Assembly (NCBI GenBank): GCA_946807835.1 | Contig: OX327691.1 | Span: 2,430,188-2,494,187 of the forward strand | DNA: 64,000 nt | Direction: 5' to 3' | Source of the DNA: Ailanthus altissimus | Taxonomy: Eukaryota > Streptophyta > Magnoliopsida > Sapindales > Simaroubaceae | The notes under the pieces: model-generated | What the model saw: the letters and a program-made list of their open reading frames with translations, nothing else | Database searches by the model: none | What the model was told of the DNA's origin: nothing | Translations under genes and position numbers: made by a program | Shown here: piece after piece, positions 1 through 12,291 of the stretch | Numbering within the stretch: position 1 is the first letter of the stretch | Layout of the letters: each line of letters opens with the position of its first letter

Positions 1-1820
1 ACTTAGTTTGGATGAAAATTGATAATTTTGTAAAAACAAAATAGAGATGAGACTGGAGGCATGTTTTTTTTTAAGAGATGGAAAACCCGGCCCGGATACT
101 AGGCTTTTCCATAACAGTTAATATTTTTATTTTAAAAATCATAAAACTAAAAGGTGAAAAACTAAAGGAAAGTGTAAAGTCAAAACCTAATTCCCAATCA
201 TCTCCCACCCATTTTCTACTGTTGTGCTCTGTAAATTGATTCCATCATCTCTCTAACTGCTAAATTCATCTGCATCTTTAATTGTTCATCATCAACAATA
301 GCTTCATCCTCATCGGTCGAAGCACGCAGCAGTCGCCATTGTCGGCCAAGCATCGAGCAATGCCAGCGCCATTTGCTTGTGACTGTGAGTTGTATTTTTA
401 GTTGAAGTTAAGTTGAAACGTAGTCTCTGTTTGTGGAAAGATCAAATTTATTTAATCAAGTAATATGATTAGGTAATTAAAGGCGTGAAATTTCTGGTGA
501 AAAAGTTTATATTTATGTTTTTGTTTGGGTTGGTTGTTGGTGGAAGATGATTGTGTTGTTTGGAAATTGTAATGATGGCTGTGAATTTGTTGGATTTTCA
601 ATTTAAGGCGTGTGAAAAGGAATAATTTAGTTTGTATTTCAATTTTTAGTGCTTTATAAGCAAAATATACTTATATTGTTGTTTTTTGTTTTTATACATA
701 TCATTGCAAAATTCCATGGATAGTGAACAATCATTGTAAATTATAAGAAATAAAGAAATAATTTTTCTGCATAATGCCATTATTAAGAAATTGAGAGAAA
801 AAGATAACTACATATATTCGGTTTGATTGAATATAAATCATTTTTTTTGGGTAACCTTTGTAATTAGAAAAGTTGTAAATTTATTTGTTTGTGTTGTGAT
901 AATTTGTGTAAAGGAATTTATTTGTTGTGAATACTGTTATGTTGTTGATTAGTTGTTGTTGTTGTGGCTTAAATTGACTTAATAATATAACTTAGCTACA
1001 ATGTTGTAATAGTTGAAAAAATAAATATTAGTAATATTGTTAAAATATGGATGCTTGACAGTAAAAAGCATGAGAACATATAGAATGTTTGCTCCTTAAG
1101 AGATATGTGAGAAGCATAAAAAGCTTGTGATACAGGCATAAGAAGAATATTAATTGGAATGGTTTGAGAAATAAAAAAATGTAAAAGATGAAAATTTTAT
1201 ATTGTACCATAAAACATATGTATGTAATAAGGCCATATACATATACCATTGTGTTTCATATAATGTCTTATATTAGTGGATGCTAATGGTACTAATTTAA
1301 GAACTTAAAACCAATGTCATAGTTGACAATGTTCGACATAATTTAGGCGAAACGTAGAAAAAGATGAAGGAGATTTGTTGTGTGTTGCAAATGGTAAAAT
1401 AAATAAGTTATGGTGATGATATACAAATGGGTGGAGTACGTAGTTCAAAGCTTGTACGATTAAAATTTGTAGTGCTGAAGATTATCATGCAACATTTATG
1501 AATATGAAAGTTTGTATTACTGATAACATGTAGTTGTTTATGGCAAAGTAAATAATCTTTTCTCTTTTTTTTGCATTAATAGGTGAAGGATAAATATGGC
1601 TGCTGGATTTAGTTATATTGATATGGTTTACTGATACATAGAGATGGCTAAAAAATATATGTTATAGTTATAATTGATTCTATTTGGATTCGCTTACTTA
1701 CAACAAGCATAAATATGATATTGAATGTATCAAGAAATATGACAATGAAATAACGGTTGTTGTACTTGAAACCTATACTTTGAATAAGGATAGAATGCAA
1801 ATAGAGTAATGAGGGATACT
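1..1820. other. AT-rich intergenic stretch with faint exon-like pieces
   Basis: I recognise no gene here. The stretch at about 180-400 is pyrimidine-rich and CATC-rich, like a plant 5' UTR or first exon. A 36-codon open stretch (1699-1809, ending in TAA) reads as charged, protein-like sequence, but I cannot assign it. Because LTR copy A inserted immediately downstream, at 1825/1826, this may be the upstream part of the element that carries the Ulp1-like gene starting at 4680. That link is inference. Confidence 0.4.
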
Positions 1821-1825
1821 GTATT

Positions 1826-4603
1826 TGTAATATCCAATCCCTATTAGTAGTATTGGCGCCTAGATTTCGGTATAAAACAAATAAGACACCGTAGGGTTAC
1901 TCGATTTTAACCCTATTAGAAATATTTCCTTTATAGTGCACGTGAGAGATATTAGACCTAATTTGGTAATTTCACACTCGATCGGTGCGCCGGACGACCC
2001 TAAAATATTTTTAGAATTTTTCTCTATTGGCTTGGAAAAGAAAATTCTAATTTACTACATACATTTCCATTTAAGGGTGATGTATGGAACAAACCTTTGT
2101 TGAGAAACATAATCTATATATTAGAGAATTGACCAATTAGAAGAAATCTCATGGATTGCCAAGTTGGAAGTTTTAGTTAGTTCTTTGAACTATTCTAACT
2201 AGATAGTTACAAATGAACTAATTACATAATTAGTTTTTAACTAATGGCAAATTAGTAATTTTGAGAAAGTTGAAGGGTAAAATGGTAAATTGAGGAAGGA
2301 CTATAAATATGTTGGAAGTGTGTAGAATTTTGAAGAAGATCAAAAGCAAACACTTAGAGTAAAAGAGAGAAAATTCGAGCTTGGAAAGAGGGGCTGCTAC
2401 AGTGACCTTTCAAGTTTTGTTTTCATGATTTTTCATGTGTAATCAAGCCAAAATAAGGTTACAAACCAATCCCTAAGCTCAATTGAAGTCTCTATTAGTG
2501 AAAATTCAAGAAAAAGAGGTAAGAAAAGCATCTTTTATGAGTTTGATAAGTGAGATTTCAAGAATGCTTTAATTGATGTTCTTATGTGTATTCTTGGCTT
2601 GGATTGAGTTGAATTCTAGTGTGGAGCTTGAAGGAGTCATCAATTTGAAGAAATTGGCAAGGTGAGAATTAGGGTTTTTGGTGATTTTGTTGTAGAGATT
2701 TCAATTGGTTGCAATTAGGGCTTTAGAATGAAATTGGCATGATTTTGTTGTAATTGAAACAAGAAATTGAGAAAAGGAATGTGTTGGAACCTAGGGTGAA
2801 ATTCTGCCACTTTAGGAAAGTTAGGAATTGAGTGGTGTTTTGATTGAATTGTTGTGTGTAAATGGTGCATATTGTGAATTGAATGTATATGGTTGATGGA
2901 AAAACCAAAAATGAAGAAAATGGGACATAATTGTCCATGTTGGAAAGGTGAAGGGCAATTTAGTCCAACCAAGATTATAAGTCATTCAATAATTTTCAGG
3001 GCACCGGATGGTGAGATAGGTTAGATTAAATGGCTCCGTAAATAAAAATCGGGAAGTAGTTTACATTCGAGCTTTGTATGCCGATTAGGGCATTTAGTAG
3101 TTAAATGAGATTCTAGTATTCGATTGGTTCTAAATGTCATTTATGGCGCGTAGGTGAAGATAACCGAGAGCGTTAACGGGAGCAGAAATCGGGAGCGAAA
3201 TTGAGCGTGGAGTGGTCGTGAGTGAAAATCTGCCATTTCTTTTACTTTTCGTTTATTATGTTTTCGTATAATGAATATGCATGTTTTATGAGCTTTCGAT
3301 GCATATTATGATTTATGATCTTGATATATATTCATAGACATGCCTTTACATGTTCGAATTGAGAAACAGTTTTAAAATTTCTGCATTCGTTTTTAAGGGC
3401 ATTGGTACCCTCAGATTATAGTGGTGATGATTGTATTAGACCCGGCTGGTATATCCCGTGCACATGGACAGGTCTTGGGGGTGTGTCACTAACTCCGAAA
3501 AGTCAGGAAGTTGAGTCATGTGAGTCGCTCTATGTGTACGGGGTATTGTCTCGCTATATGCATGCGATGTAGGATTTCGCTGCATAGCCAGTGAGATGTC
3601 TTGAGATGTCACTGTGGGTGCTGCTAGTTGAGGTGCCCCGTGACCTACTCACGTGTGCGGTGCTAGTTGAGTCGCTGCGTGGGTATAGAGCTTTAGGGTT
3701 ACCATTGGTACAGTTTAGAAAGAAAATGGCTGAGCGAGGATTTTACTAGTTTTTGATTTACCGATAGCATTTATGCATTTATATGCACACAGCAGTTATT
3801 ATGTTATACAGATTCTGAATATAGTTTTTCAAAGATGTAGATAAAATCCGCTTTGCAAGATTTCATTAGCATATGATATTAGAAACCGTTTTACAGTTTT
3901 ACATCCATTTTAGAAGCATAGTTTCTGCATGTACTTTAGAAATTGCTATCTTTGTATAATGTTCTTGTAATTGAAATCTCATTTACACTCATTGAGCTCC
4001 TTTAGCTCACCCATTTTATATTTTATGTTTTTAAACCCTTTTCCCAGGTGCAGGTCTCGGTGCACAAGCTGCTGATTCTCCTATTGCCGAGTAGTGGGCC
4101 GAATCTGAAGATCATTTTTGTACATGTAAATGTGCTAAATAGCACTCTTTACTTTATGCATAGTAGTAGTAGGCATGTATATTTGTATGTATGTTTCGAA
4201 CCAACAAGAAAATATTTTGAGATTTTGATGATCATCTTTACTTTTCATGAGTATGCTCATTTTGTGATTTAAATGAAACTTTTGAGTTGTGTTCGAGTTG
4301 ATTTGGAAAGGACCGGAGGTCCGAATTGGTAGTATTGAGATGTGTTGGAATTAGAAGTGAAATTTCTTTGCAGGTTTATATGGATTTTTTGAAAAACAGG
4401 GGAAACTCTGTCTGTTTGTTTTTAAAATTAAGATGTCGTTTTCATGTATATTACTAGACCTTCTTAGTAGTAACAAGAATTGAAAAGGGGTTCGCCTCAC
4501 GGAATTTCTCAACATACCCAGTTAGGTTCGGAGGAACTTCTGTCGGGGTGCCCGGCAGGGCCGCTGGGATCTATAGTAGAGGGTCTCAGGTCGGGTCCTG
4601 TCA
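1826..4603 (+). mobile_element. Solo LTR, family 1 copy A (2,778 bp)
   Basis: The element begins TGTAATATCC and ends GGGTCCTGTCA, so it has TG...CA termini. It is flanked by the direct repeat GTATT at 1821-1825 and 4604-4608, the 5-bp target duplication expected of LTR-element integration. No internal domain, primer-binding site or second LTR is adjacent, so this is a solo LTR left by LTR-LTR recombination. Copies B (16723-19501) and C (56243-59012, reverse) are full-length homologues. The 3' part (about 3985-4050) has the GAGCTCCTTTAGCTCACCC and CCCAGGTGCAGG motifs I associate with long LTRs of Tekay/Del-type chromoviruses; that lineage call is inference. Short ORFs inside are not genes. Confidence 0.93.
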
Positions 4604-5149
4604 GTATTGTCAAATTTATATGGTGTTTTTAATATATTTGATATGTTTATAAGAAATATTTACTGTTGTAGGAGAGAAGATGTCTGAACAATGGCATAAG
4701 AAGAGAGGTCGAGCACCAAGAGAAGCAATAAACATAGTAGAGGAGCACAACAATTATGATAGAGAAGATGTGCGGCTAGAAGATACGATGGAAGAAAAAG
4801 AAAAGCGTATAAGAGGGTATGTCTCATATACAAGGATGATGTAACGCGTACATGTACTTAGATGTAGAAATGCAGTTGTTATTTTTTTTTTTTCTTTATT
4901 GCATTGTAATAGTGTGTTGTTGGTAAATAATAGTTATTATTGTTAGTAAACGAATGAGGCAACTTATTAATGGCATGTGCAATAAGAAGAAAGTTAAGCG
5001 TGATGTAAGGGCAGATGAGAAAGACGTAAGTCATGAGAAGGTGAGTTACACAATACTAGGTACATATATTTGGAAACAACAAATTATAATTTCAAAATTT
5101 TTAAGAAAATGACACGTAGGATGAATGATAAGAATTAATGCAATGTCAG

Positions 5150-5671
5150 GTTGGGAAATAAGTGACTCAAGAACTTGTAAGTATTCGGGAAAAGAAAAAG
5201 GTTCAGTGGAACAGAAGTAGACATATAAAAGTTAGTGCTACAAAAAACAAGTGGGAGAAGGATAAAGCAAAACGTCGGACTATAGATACAAGATGTGCCC
5301 CTGAACGCTTTCATCGATTGGTTGGGACAATGACAGATGAACAAAAGCAAGTGGTGGAAGATGTTAGCTTAGAGAGCTTGTTGAGTATGAATTGTGGAAG
5401 GCTGAGTAGAGTGTTGTGCGGGTGGTTAGTGGAAAAGTTTTGTCCAAAAACCAATTCACTATCAGTGCATGGGCAAACAATTAATGTGAGTAGCAATACA
5501 TTCACTGAGATAATGGGGATACGCAATGGAGGTACAACTATGAGTTTGCATGGGTTAGATGAGTTGAGCACTGAGGTGAGACAAAGATTATATGCAAATA
5601 ATCATGGCGTGAGCATAGGCAAATTAGAGAAAATGTTAGAACGATATGAAGGTGTCGATGATTTCTTCAAA
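5150..5671 (+). pseudogene. Ulp1-like gene, conserved N-terminal exon
   Basis: This is the longest open exon of the 4680-11342 gene. After an in-frame stop at 5159-5161 it is open for 170 codons. It carries the conserved block RCAPERFHRLVGTMTDEQK, then GRLSRVLCGWLVEKF, then SVHGQTINVSSNTFTEIMGI, a pattern I know from the N-terminal region of plant Ulp1-like proteins that lie in transposons. Its left edge is an AG at 5148-5149 and its right edge a GTATGT donor at 5672, both in phase 0. The next block, about 5931-6030, continues the domain with FSLYAVATVLCPPRGS, as expected after splicing. There is no intact ATG at the start of the open stretch, which supports internal-exon status. Confidence 0.75.
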
Positions 5672-6816
5672 GTATGTACTACAGTTGCACTAAAGTGATT
5701 TGCAAGTGAATGAAAGTAATATATAATATTGTAGGTGAACTTGTTATGAACAAAATGGACAGCGAATAATATTGTGGAGGAAAAGATGATTTGAACTTAA
5801 ATTTGTTTACTGAATGCATAGTTTGTTTATGTTTAATTAGAATGTGAACATTATATAGTGCACCAATGTTTGTATATTTTGACTAAGATTATTTCTTGGT
5901 TTTGTTGTACACGATTTAGGTTGCTTTTAGTTTATATGCGGTGGCAACGGTGCTTTGCCCACCACGTGGATCATACATATCATGCCAGCTCCTTACTCCT
6001 TTGATGAAAGTGCAGAGCTTAAAATCTCTCAACTGATCGTCCTTTTGTGTTCAACAATTGGTGAAGGAAATATTGGCGTATAAATTTATGAAGTCAACAT
6101 TGTTGGGCGGTTATTTGATATTTCTTCAGGTGTGTGTTAATTGTGACTGGGCTAAATAATAACGGATAAATGAATTTTAATTCAATGTACAGAACATGAA
6201 AACTGATCTTAATGTGAGGAAGGCATCAACAAATTGTAAACATTTTAATGTATAATCGGTTTGTATGTCCTGTAGATGCTATACTTCAGCAAGATTAGTT
6301 GTTTTGACATCGAGGTGGATAGAACTTTATGTTGGCGGATCTAAGGCACGTGGGTGTATGCATGTGCAATTGTGTCTATTGCCTAACGCAGCGGAAATAT
6401 AAATTTTTTAATAAACACAATAAATAAATATATTAATCACATTAATATATTAGAAAGGTTATAGAGAGCTCACTATAACGTGTAACATTATACACGTTTT
6501 TCCTCGGAGTCCGCATGGAGACCAACTCGTGTGCAGTTTTAGTCACTAACATGGTGAGCTTGGTGAGCTAAAACAACAGCCTGGGATTAACTTTTAATCC
6601 CCAAAATGACTGGGAATAATTTTATCATTTTCTCCAAAAGGATAAGAAATGGAGATTTGAAGCAATTCACAATTGCTCCAATTGGAAACGTAGGGAAAAT
6701 AAAACAATTTCATTTTTCCTCCCTTTTTTTTTTCTTTTTCTCTTCTTCTTTCTCTTCTTCCTTTCCTCCATTGCTTTCTTTCTCTCGGCCGTTTGCCCAA
6801 ATCTTGCTTCTTATCT

Positions 6817-6840
6817 CTTTCTTTCTTTCTTTCTTTCTTT
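6817..6840. repeat. (CTTT)n microsatellite
   Basis: Six CTTT units inside a polypyrimidine stretch of family 2 LTR copy 1, followed by AT-rich repeats. Confidence 0.85.
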
Positions 6841-7440
6841 ATATATATTTTTATATATATAATATAATAATAATATATAATATAAATAATAATAATAATA
6901 CATATTAATATATATATAATATAAAAAGAAAGATATTTTGATTATTTAACTATTAAATAATCAAACTAAGAAATGACCATTTTGCCTCTCATAAATAGTT
7001 ACCAAGTTCATCCCCTAGTGGGTCCCACCAAATCTTACACTTGAGTAAACTCAACTGAGGGTCTACAATACGCTACGTGTCATAATACAATTAGTAAATA
7101 ATATTTATTAACTAATTGTTGTATTTAACAATTAAATACAGACACGCACGCATTCCCCGTGGAAGTGTTGAATATTGTTGGATTAAACAATTTAATCTGG
7201 CATTCTGTCCCAGTGCACAACGAGTACACTCCATATCGCAGGACTCCCTAGGTCCTACGCCCGATTCATCAAATGGAACTATTCTATGAGTCCGTGAGCA
7301 ATGCTCCACGCACATGTCATGAATATATGAATCAGGGCGTTGAACCATACAAGCTGAGGTTACAACGCATACGTATAGTCATTTCGTCATGATATCCTAG
7401 ATGTGCGGGGATATAGATTTTTACCATCAAATCCCCTTAT

Positions 7441-7855
7441 GCTTATCCATGTTCTATCTCCAGACTTGTATCTCAATGAACAATATGCGCAAACTCCTTT
7501 GCCATATTGTTCCACCCTGGCGGAACTCTTTCCCGGGATAGTTGCTTGTGGCCACAAGACTTTCTGAGATACAGTCTCGAAGCATTTGGAACTCAAACTC
7601 CATATTGGAGTTGACAGATCCCATATCTGTACGTATCGGATTCCATAATCACCGTTAAATCCCTTTGTGCTTATCCATGTTCTATATCCAGACTTGTATC
7701 TCAATGAACAATATGCGCAAACTCATTTGCCATATTGTTCCACCCTGGCGGAACTCTTTCCCGGGATGGTTGCTTATGGCCACAAGACTTTCTGAGATAT
7801 AGTCTCAAAGCATCTGGAACTCAAACTCCATATTGGAGCTGACGGATCCCATATT
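7441..7855. repeat. 238-bp internal tandem duplication in the LTR
   Basis: The sequence starting GCTTATCCATGTTCTAT at 7441 recurs at 7679 with only scattered substitutions, and the second copy fades out near 7855. The other family 2 LTRs (12292-14386 and 44529-46898) have this block once. The duplication creates overlapping minus-strand open frames that are artefacts. Confidence 0.85.
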
Positions 7856-8597
7856 TGTATGCATCGGACTCCATAAGCATCGGACCATACCCAACGACAC
7901 CTAGCAGTCGCACCATGAAAAGTCTGTGACATGCGTGGAACTAAAGTATGGTGGATCACTTACAAGTCCACCGTGGTACTCAGGTCAAAAGACCACGTAT
8001 ACTACTCAACTCGAGAGGACCATCCGTTGACGGCTTATATTAAATGTCTATCGGAGGCCCTCGTAAGTCTGTCCCATATTCAGTCCTAACTGGATACCCA
8101 TATGTCAATACGAGCTCCAAGCTCATAGTCGGTCAGGAACGACCATCTATACCTGATAGGTACGATATAAAAAGGTATCCACCGGTAAACCCGCATCGGC
8201 AGAAATAGATCAGGGACAATTATTCGAGAACATACTTGCGCAACTTGCATTTCCTGGCACCCGATTGCAACTCTTGCAACAATGCAGTTACTAGTATATT
8301 TCCGGGTCTATGTCCCATTACAGACAAGGCTCCAACTCTTGGATTTGCTGAGTATTATAACCAGCTAACACTTAACTATGCTAACATTTAGCATTTATAT
8401 CGCTTAGCATGGCTGATTATGAGCCCTTATCTAAACCCTTTAGATCTGATCCAAACTGCTTCAGATCTATAATGTCTGTAACGTTACATGCAAAATACCA
8501 TATAAATGGGTATTAGCGATTTAATGAGAATGTACACTTGTATAAATATACAAGTATATATACATTTAGGGATGATACGTAAGCACCGACCCTAACA

Positions 8598-9065
8598 CTT
8601 TAGTCCCCATTGGCGTATAGAATGAAGGAAAAGTTAAGATGATAATTCAGTGGATTACAGCATGCGGTGGCATTGGTAGCAACAAGGTAAATTTGCCCTG
8701 TCACTAAGTGTATTACTATTCTATGATGCAAGATTAATGAGTGTGATTGAGATAGTGAATTAATTTAATGATGATAACCTTATTTTGTTCACAGATAAAA
8801 ATTATGCATGGCAAGAGTAGTACTGCTTGCGGCTTGTGTGGAGTATAAAAAACCCCAACAGGCAGTAATGTTAATGAAGAATAGAGAAGCTTTGAGTTGG
8901 TGATTGGGAAGCTAGAAGCCCTAACGGAAGCCGTGACGAAGTTAATGGCTGAGTGACAGCAGCTTAGGAACTCGAAGGATGGTTATAAGTTTGGCGAGAC
9001 GAGTTATGTAAAAGGGGACAACAATGCAATGTATACTGAAGTGTATGATGGGCAGTTACATATAT
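8598..9065 (+). pseudogene. Linker region of the Ulp1-like gene after the LTR
   Basis: After the LTR the host gene appears to resume. The stretch 8880-8955 reads as a heptad-like helix (FELVIGKLEALTEAVTKLM), stops, and continues as QQLRNSKDG. Plant Ulp1-like genes usually have a variable coiled-coil linker between the conserved N-terminal region and the C48 domain, and position and character fit that. Splice boundaries are not resolved here. Confidence 0.45.
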
Positions 9066-11119
9066 TTAGTAAGGAGCATTAGCAACCAAAAGATGAAGGA
9101 AAAAGTGATGGATGTCGCGACATCCCTTTAAATGAAGGAAGTAAAGGGATATTGAAGATGCAAGGAATAGGTGCTGAGACAAAAGGTAATGTCTGTACAA
9201 ATACTTTGAAAACCATGTACACCTAAATGTTAATGATTGTAATAAAACTCCTAATGCAGGTGAAGGAGAAGGTGAGGGATTTATGGCGCGCAATACTAAT
9301 GTTGATGGAAACGCACATGTTGATCCTGCACATGACATTGTGCATGAGCTGAGCAGTGACGTTGTGAGAGGGAGCAAGGGGCAAGTGCAAACCGTAGGAG
9401 GTGCTGCTATCGAATACAAGACTTCTATTTGTTCACCGAATATTTGTGTAGATGCGGCGAAATTCAAAGTGCTTATCATGGTAATGATTTGAGTTTACAA
9501 TAACAAAACATGTAAAGTTTGAAATGCGTTAATTTAGGCTTTATTACATAATTGAATATGGATTTTCTTCCACTTTGTAGGGACAGAGGCACAACAAAGC
9601 AAATACTGAAGCTACAAGCTCCCCATCTAAGCGTAGCCCATATAAAATACGATCTAATATTAAGCCCAGCCGTTTCCATCTCTCACTATATGAAATGCTA
9701 GAGCTACAATACCACACTATTAGGCGGGTCTTTTCAAAGTACCAAAGCCTGTTCTTAAGGACGAGTTGAAGGTACTTCTTTATAACTTTGACGAGAAGCT
9801 TGACAGAAGGTAATAACAGTTGAGTTAGTTGCATTACATGTTGACAATGACAATTGTGTTTAATGATTATGTTAAGATTACATAAATGATATATTTACCA
9901 ATATTCCATGGTTGATTTTAACAATATAAGGTGTTTGATTACACATGTTTTCCATTGCGAGCAGGGAGGTGTTGGTGCGCACGGAATTTTGTGTTATAGA
10001 AATGGGTAGTATGCTGTTGCTGAAGCTTGCGCAATGGATCCACAGCGACGTAATCACTGATATTGGATATTATTGTTATGAATTAATTAATTTATGTTTT
10101 GTTGGATTGTGTTTTGGGTTTGATAGGTAATATTTACGGTGTTTGTTTCTTGTAGATTATTGGAACATTTGCAGACTTTAAGACAAGAGAAGAGAAGCTG
10201 AAACATGGGAATAATAGGCAAAAGTGGTTCTTGCCAGTGCAATACGGTGTAAGTTGAAGTTTCATCTTTTCTTGAAGCATACTGTAGTAATTGTAAACAC
10301 ATTTAACCAATTAATTAGTTGACCATGAAATGTACAACAAAAAGTATGTTCACAACGTGCGACCAAAAGACCACCTTATGACTATTCTTCAATGTTCTAC
10401 AACCATTTTATGACTGGCATTGGGACGTGCAAAAAGGTTTATATGTACTCTATTGCAACTACAATTTTTTCGTCATGATAATTTGTATTCTCGGTATTAG
10501 TGAGATCAACATGTAGCATTTAATGAAGTTTTATAATATGTGCAAATTTTTGTGCCCTTTAATTTGGACAACGATCATTGGTATTTACTTATTGTGAATG
10601 TGTGTGATCAGATGCTCATATATGGGATTCCCTGCACTCAGGTCGCTAGAAGAGATCCATGCTTGAACAATGTAATAATGTGGTATGTTTCTCTTAATAT
10701 GGATCAAATTTTGTATCACATATGTATTGCAGTTAATTTGTTATAAATGATTGACAATTGTGTACATTTTTCACATACATGATAAACTATAAACCACAAA
10801 TGTTGTATCCTTATGGCTGGTCATAAAATATTAAAATTTAATGATGAATGATAACTATGCATAAACAGTTGACAATTTACGCGAAAAAATGCATGGTTGA
10901 CATTTGTGTCCAATGACAAGATTGTGTCTTATAATCAATCATATATTATAAAGTTAAAAATTGTTTAGAACTTTCTTTGTGTTGTACACACACTTGGCAA
11001 TTGAACATGTAAGCTGCCTGCGGCATGCAATGCAAGTGTTAGTTGCATGTAGTTGTAGCAATATTCATTTGTTAAGGTTATGGTTATTAATTTATGCTGC
11101 GTTGGTTATGTTGACAGCT

Positions 11120-11342
11120 TAATTCATTGGATAATGTTGTGGGTGCCATGGCGAATGAACATTATGGGCTAGATTTTCAGTTTGCGAAGTTCATAGCTGG
11201 TCAGAAAAAAGAATTACTTGCACAAGTCAATGCAAATGATTGTGGTTACTACTTTATGCTGTACATGGAAGACGCTGCAAACGTAGTTAGTTCTTCATAT
11301 AAGGTATATGCACTTGCTGACTTTGTTGAAGGTCATTGTTAA
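11120..11342 (+). pseudogene. Ulp1-like gene, last exon with catalytic Cys
   Basis: An open exon encodes LNSLDNVVGAMANEHYG and then the Cys-box NANDCGYYFMLYMED. The DCG motif is the nucleophile motif of C48 peptidases, and the Gln four residues before the Asp (AQVNANDC) may correspond to the usual oxyanion-hole region. The frame closes with TAA at 11341-11343. The catalytic Cys is retained here, unlike in the second Ulp1 relic at 27.2 kb, so this copy decayed more slowly or more recently at this end. Confidence 0.75.
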
Positions 11343-12291
11343 TCAAGGGGATTAGGCTAAACTCACACGTCTTTAGTATTTGTTAATCTGTTATGGATGA
11401 CAATAATTATAGTTATAAGACAAACATTTATGTTAATTCGATTAACTTATGTACATGTGTGGCAGCATGATTAAGACTGGGCATGCTGTAAAACTGCACT
11501 TGATTTAGTGTTGTCACAATTTAATCCCCTATGGGAGTTAATTGTAGATAATGCAAGAAAGTGGTTCGAGCAGCAATTGAGTGGTAATGTGGTTGCAAAC
11601 ACAACTTTATCAGAAAGTGTGTCCCATCCATTAATTTCATAGGCTAGCAGGCAATTGCGTGTGTATGAGACAAGGCGAATGCAACCGGCAAAAAATGAGA
11701 CAAAGTTAATATGTAATAAACATGTGAAAAATTATGTTTGTAACCATAGTTTGATTTGGGTGGAAAGTTTCTCTTATTTTTTTGTACATTTGGGTGCAGT
11801 ATAATGTACATGTGTAACAAAAATGGTTTGGCATGATATTTTTTTTGGTAATGATTTGATCGTGTTAGCTGTGTGTAATATACATACACTATATAATGCT
11901 TATGTACATATACTTAATACAAAAGATGATTAAAGCACCATATAATGCTTATGATTCAATAACTTATAACATTTTCGTTTAGGAAGATGATTAAAGCATT
12001 TAATTGGTACATGTATGCTTATTATAGTGCCCTCCTGCATATTCAGCCAAACAATGCAGCGCATAAAGATAGATTTTAGGGCCAACAATTTATTTTAGTC
12101 AACTCATGCAATTAAAGGTCAAAGCTAGTACCATTTTTTTGTTGTTAATAATTGGCTCTTATTTTATCCTTGCCTCCAATGAGAGTATGATCCCAGAACT
12201 TGTTGGGTTATGGGGGGCAAATTCACTTAGGGTTCTTGCATGTGGGTTTGTGTTCATCATACAAACAATATACATATCTCATACATACATG
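11343..12291. other. Non-coding flank after the Ulp1-like gene
   Basis: AT-rich sequence with repeated TATAATGCTTATG phrases at about 11890-12020. An open frame at 12106-12315 begins with a hydrophobic helix, but it runs into the LTR at 12292 and matches nothing I recognise. I see no supported gene. Confidence 0.5.

Larger units (their letters stand above)
6384..8597 (-). mobile_element. LTR, family 2 copy 1 (about 2.2 kb, reverse orientation)
   Basis: On the minus strand it begins TGTTAGGGTCGGTGCTTACG at 8597 and runs to the CCGCTGCGTTA motif at 6384. It is homologous over most of its length to 12292-14386 and, in the opposite orientation, to 44529-46898. All share a block around ATCCTAGATGTGCGGGGATA and GTGGCCACAAGACTTT. 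It interrupts the Ulp1-like gene. No internal domain or partner LTR is seen, so it is probably a solo LTR. I could not find a convincing 5-bp target duplication at these edges, so the ends may be off by several bases. A polypyrimidine run with (CTTT)n at 6817-6840 and a 238-bp internal tandem duplication lie inside. The TGTTGG...ACG start resembles copia LTRs; that is inference. Confidence 0.8.
4680..11342 (+). pseudogene. Decayed intron-containing Ulp1-like (C48) cysteine protease gene, transposon-associated
   Basis: Ulp1-family proteases cleave SUMO or related conjugates through a His-Asp-Cys triad. The N-terminal part is the plant-specific region found in Ulp1-like genes carried by transposons. 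Exon-like blocks read 4680-4816 (starts MSEQWHKKRGRAP), 4947-5040, 5150-5671, about 5931-6030, then about 8880-10300, 10530-10680 and 11120-11342. GT...AG junctions at 4816/4947, 5040/5150 and 5671 keep the reading frame in phase. The peptidase domain shows NDHWYLL (His at 10576-10578), IWDSL (Asp at 10626-10628, in a shifted frame) and NDCGYYF (Cys at 11241-11243). Breaks include an in-frame TAA at 5159-5161, a frameshift near 10615, and a 2.2-kb LTR inserted at 6384-8597. Exons between 8.6 and 10.5 kb are only roughly delimited. It is probably the cargo gene of a MULE-like element. Confidence 0.78.

Noticed and set aside
7387..7959. Minus-strand ORFs with repeated peptide (WDLSTPIWSLSSKCFET)
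   Set aside because: They arise from the 238-bp duplication in an LTR; other copies of the LTR do not keep the frame.
6384..8597. CTAAC direct repeat as a target duplication for family 2 copy 1
   Set aside because: Accepting it would place the ends inside the TGTT terminus shared by the other copies, so it is probably coincidence.
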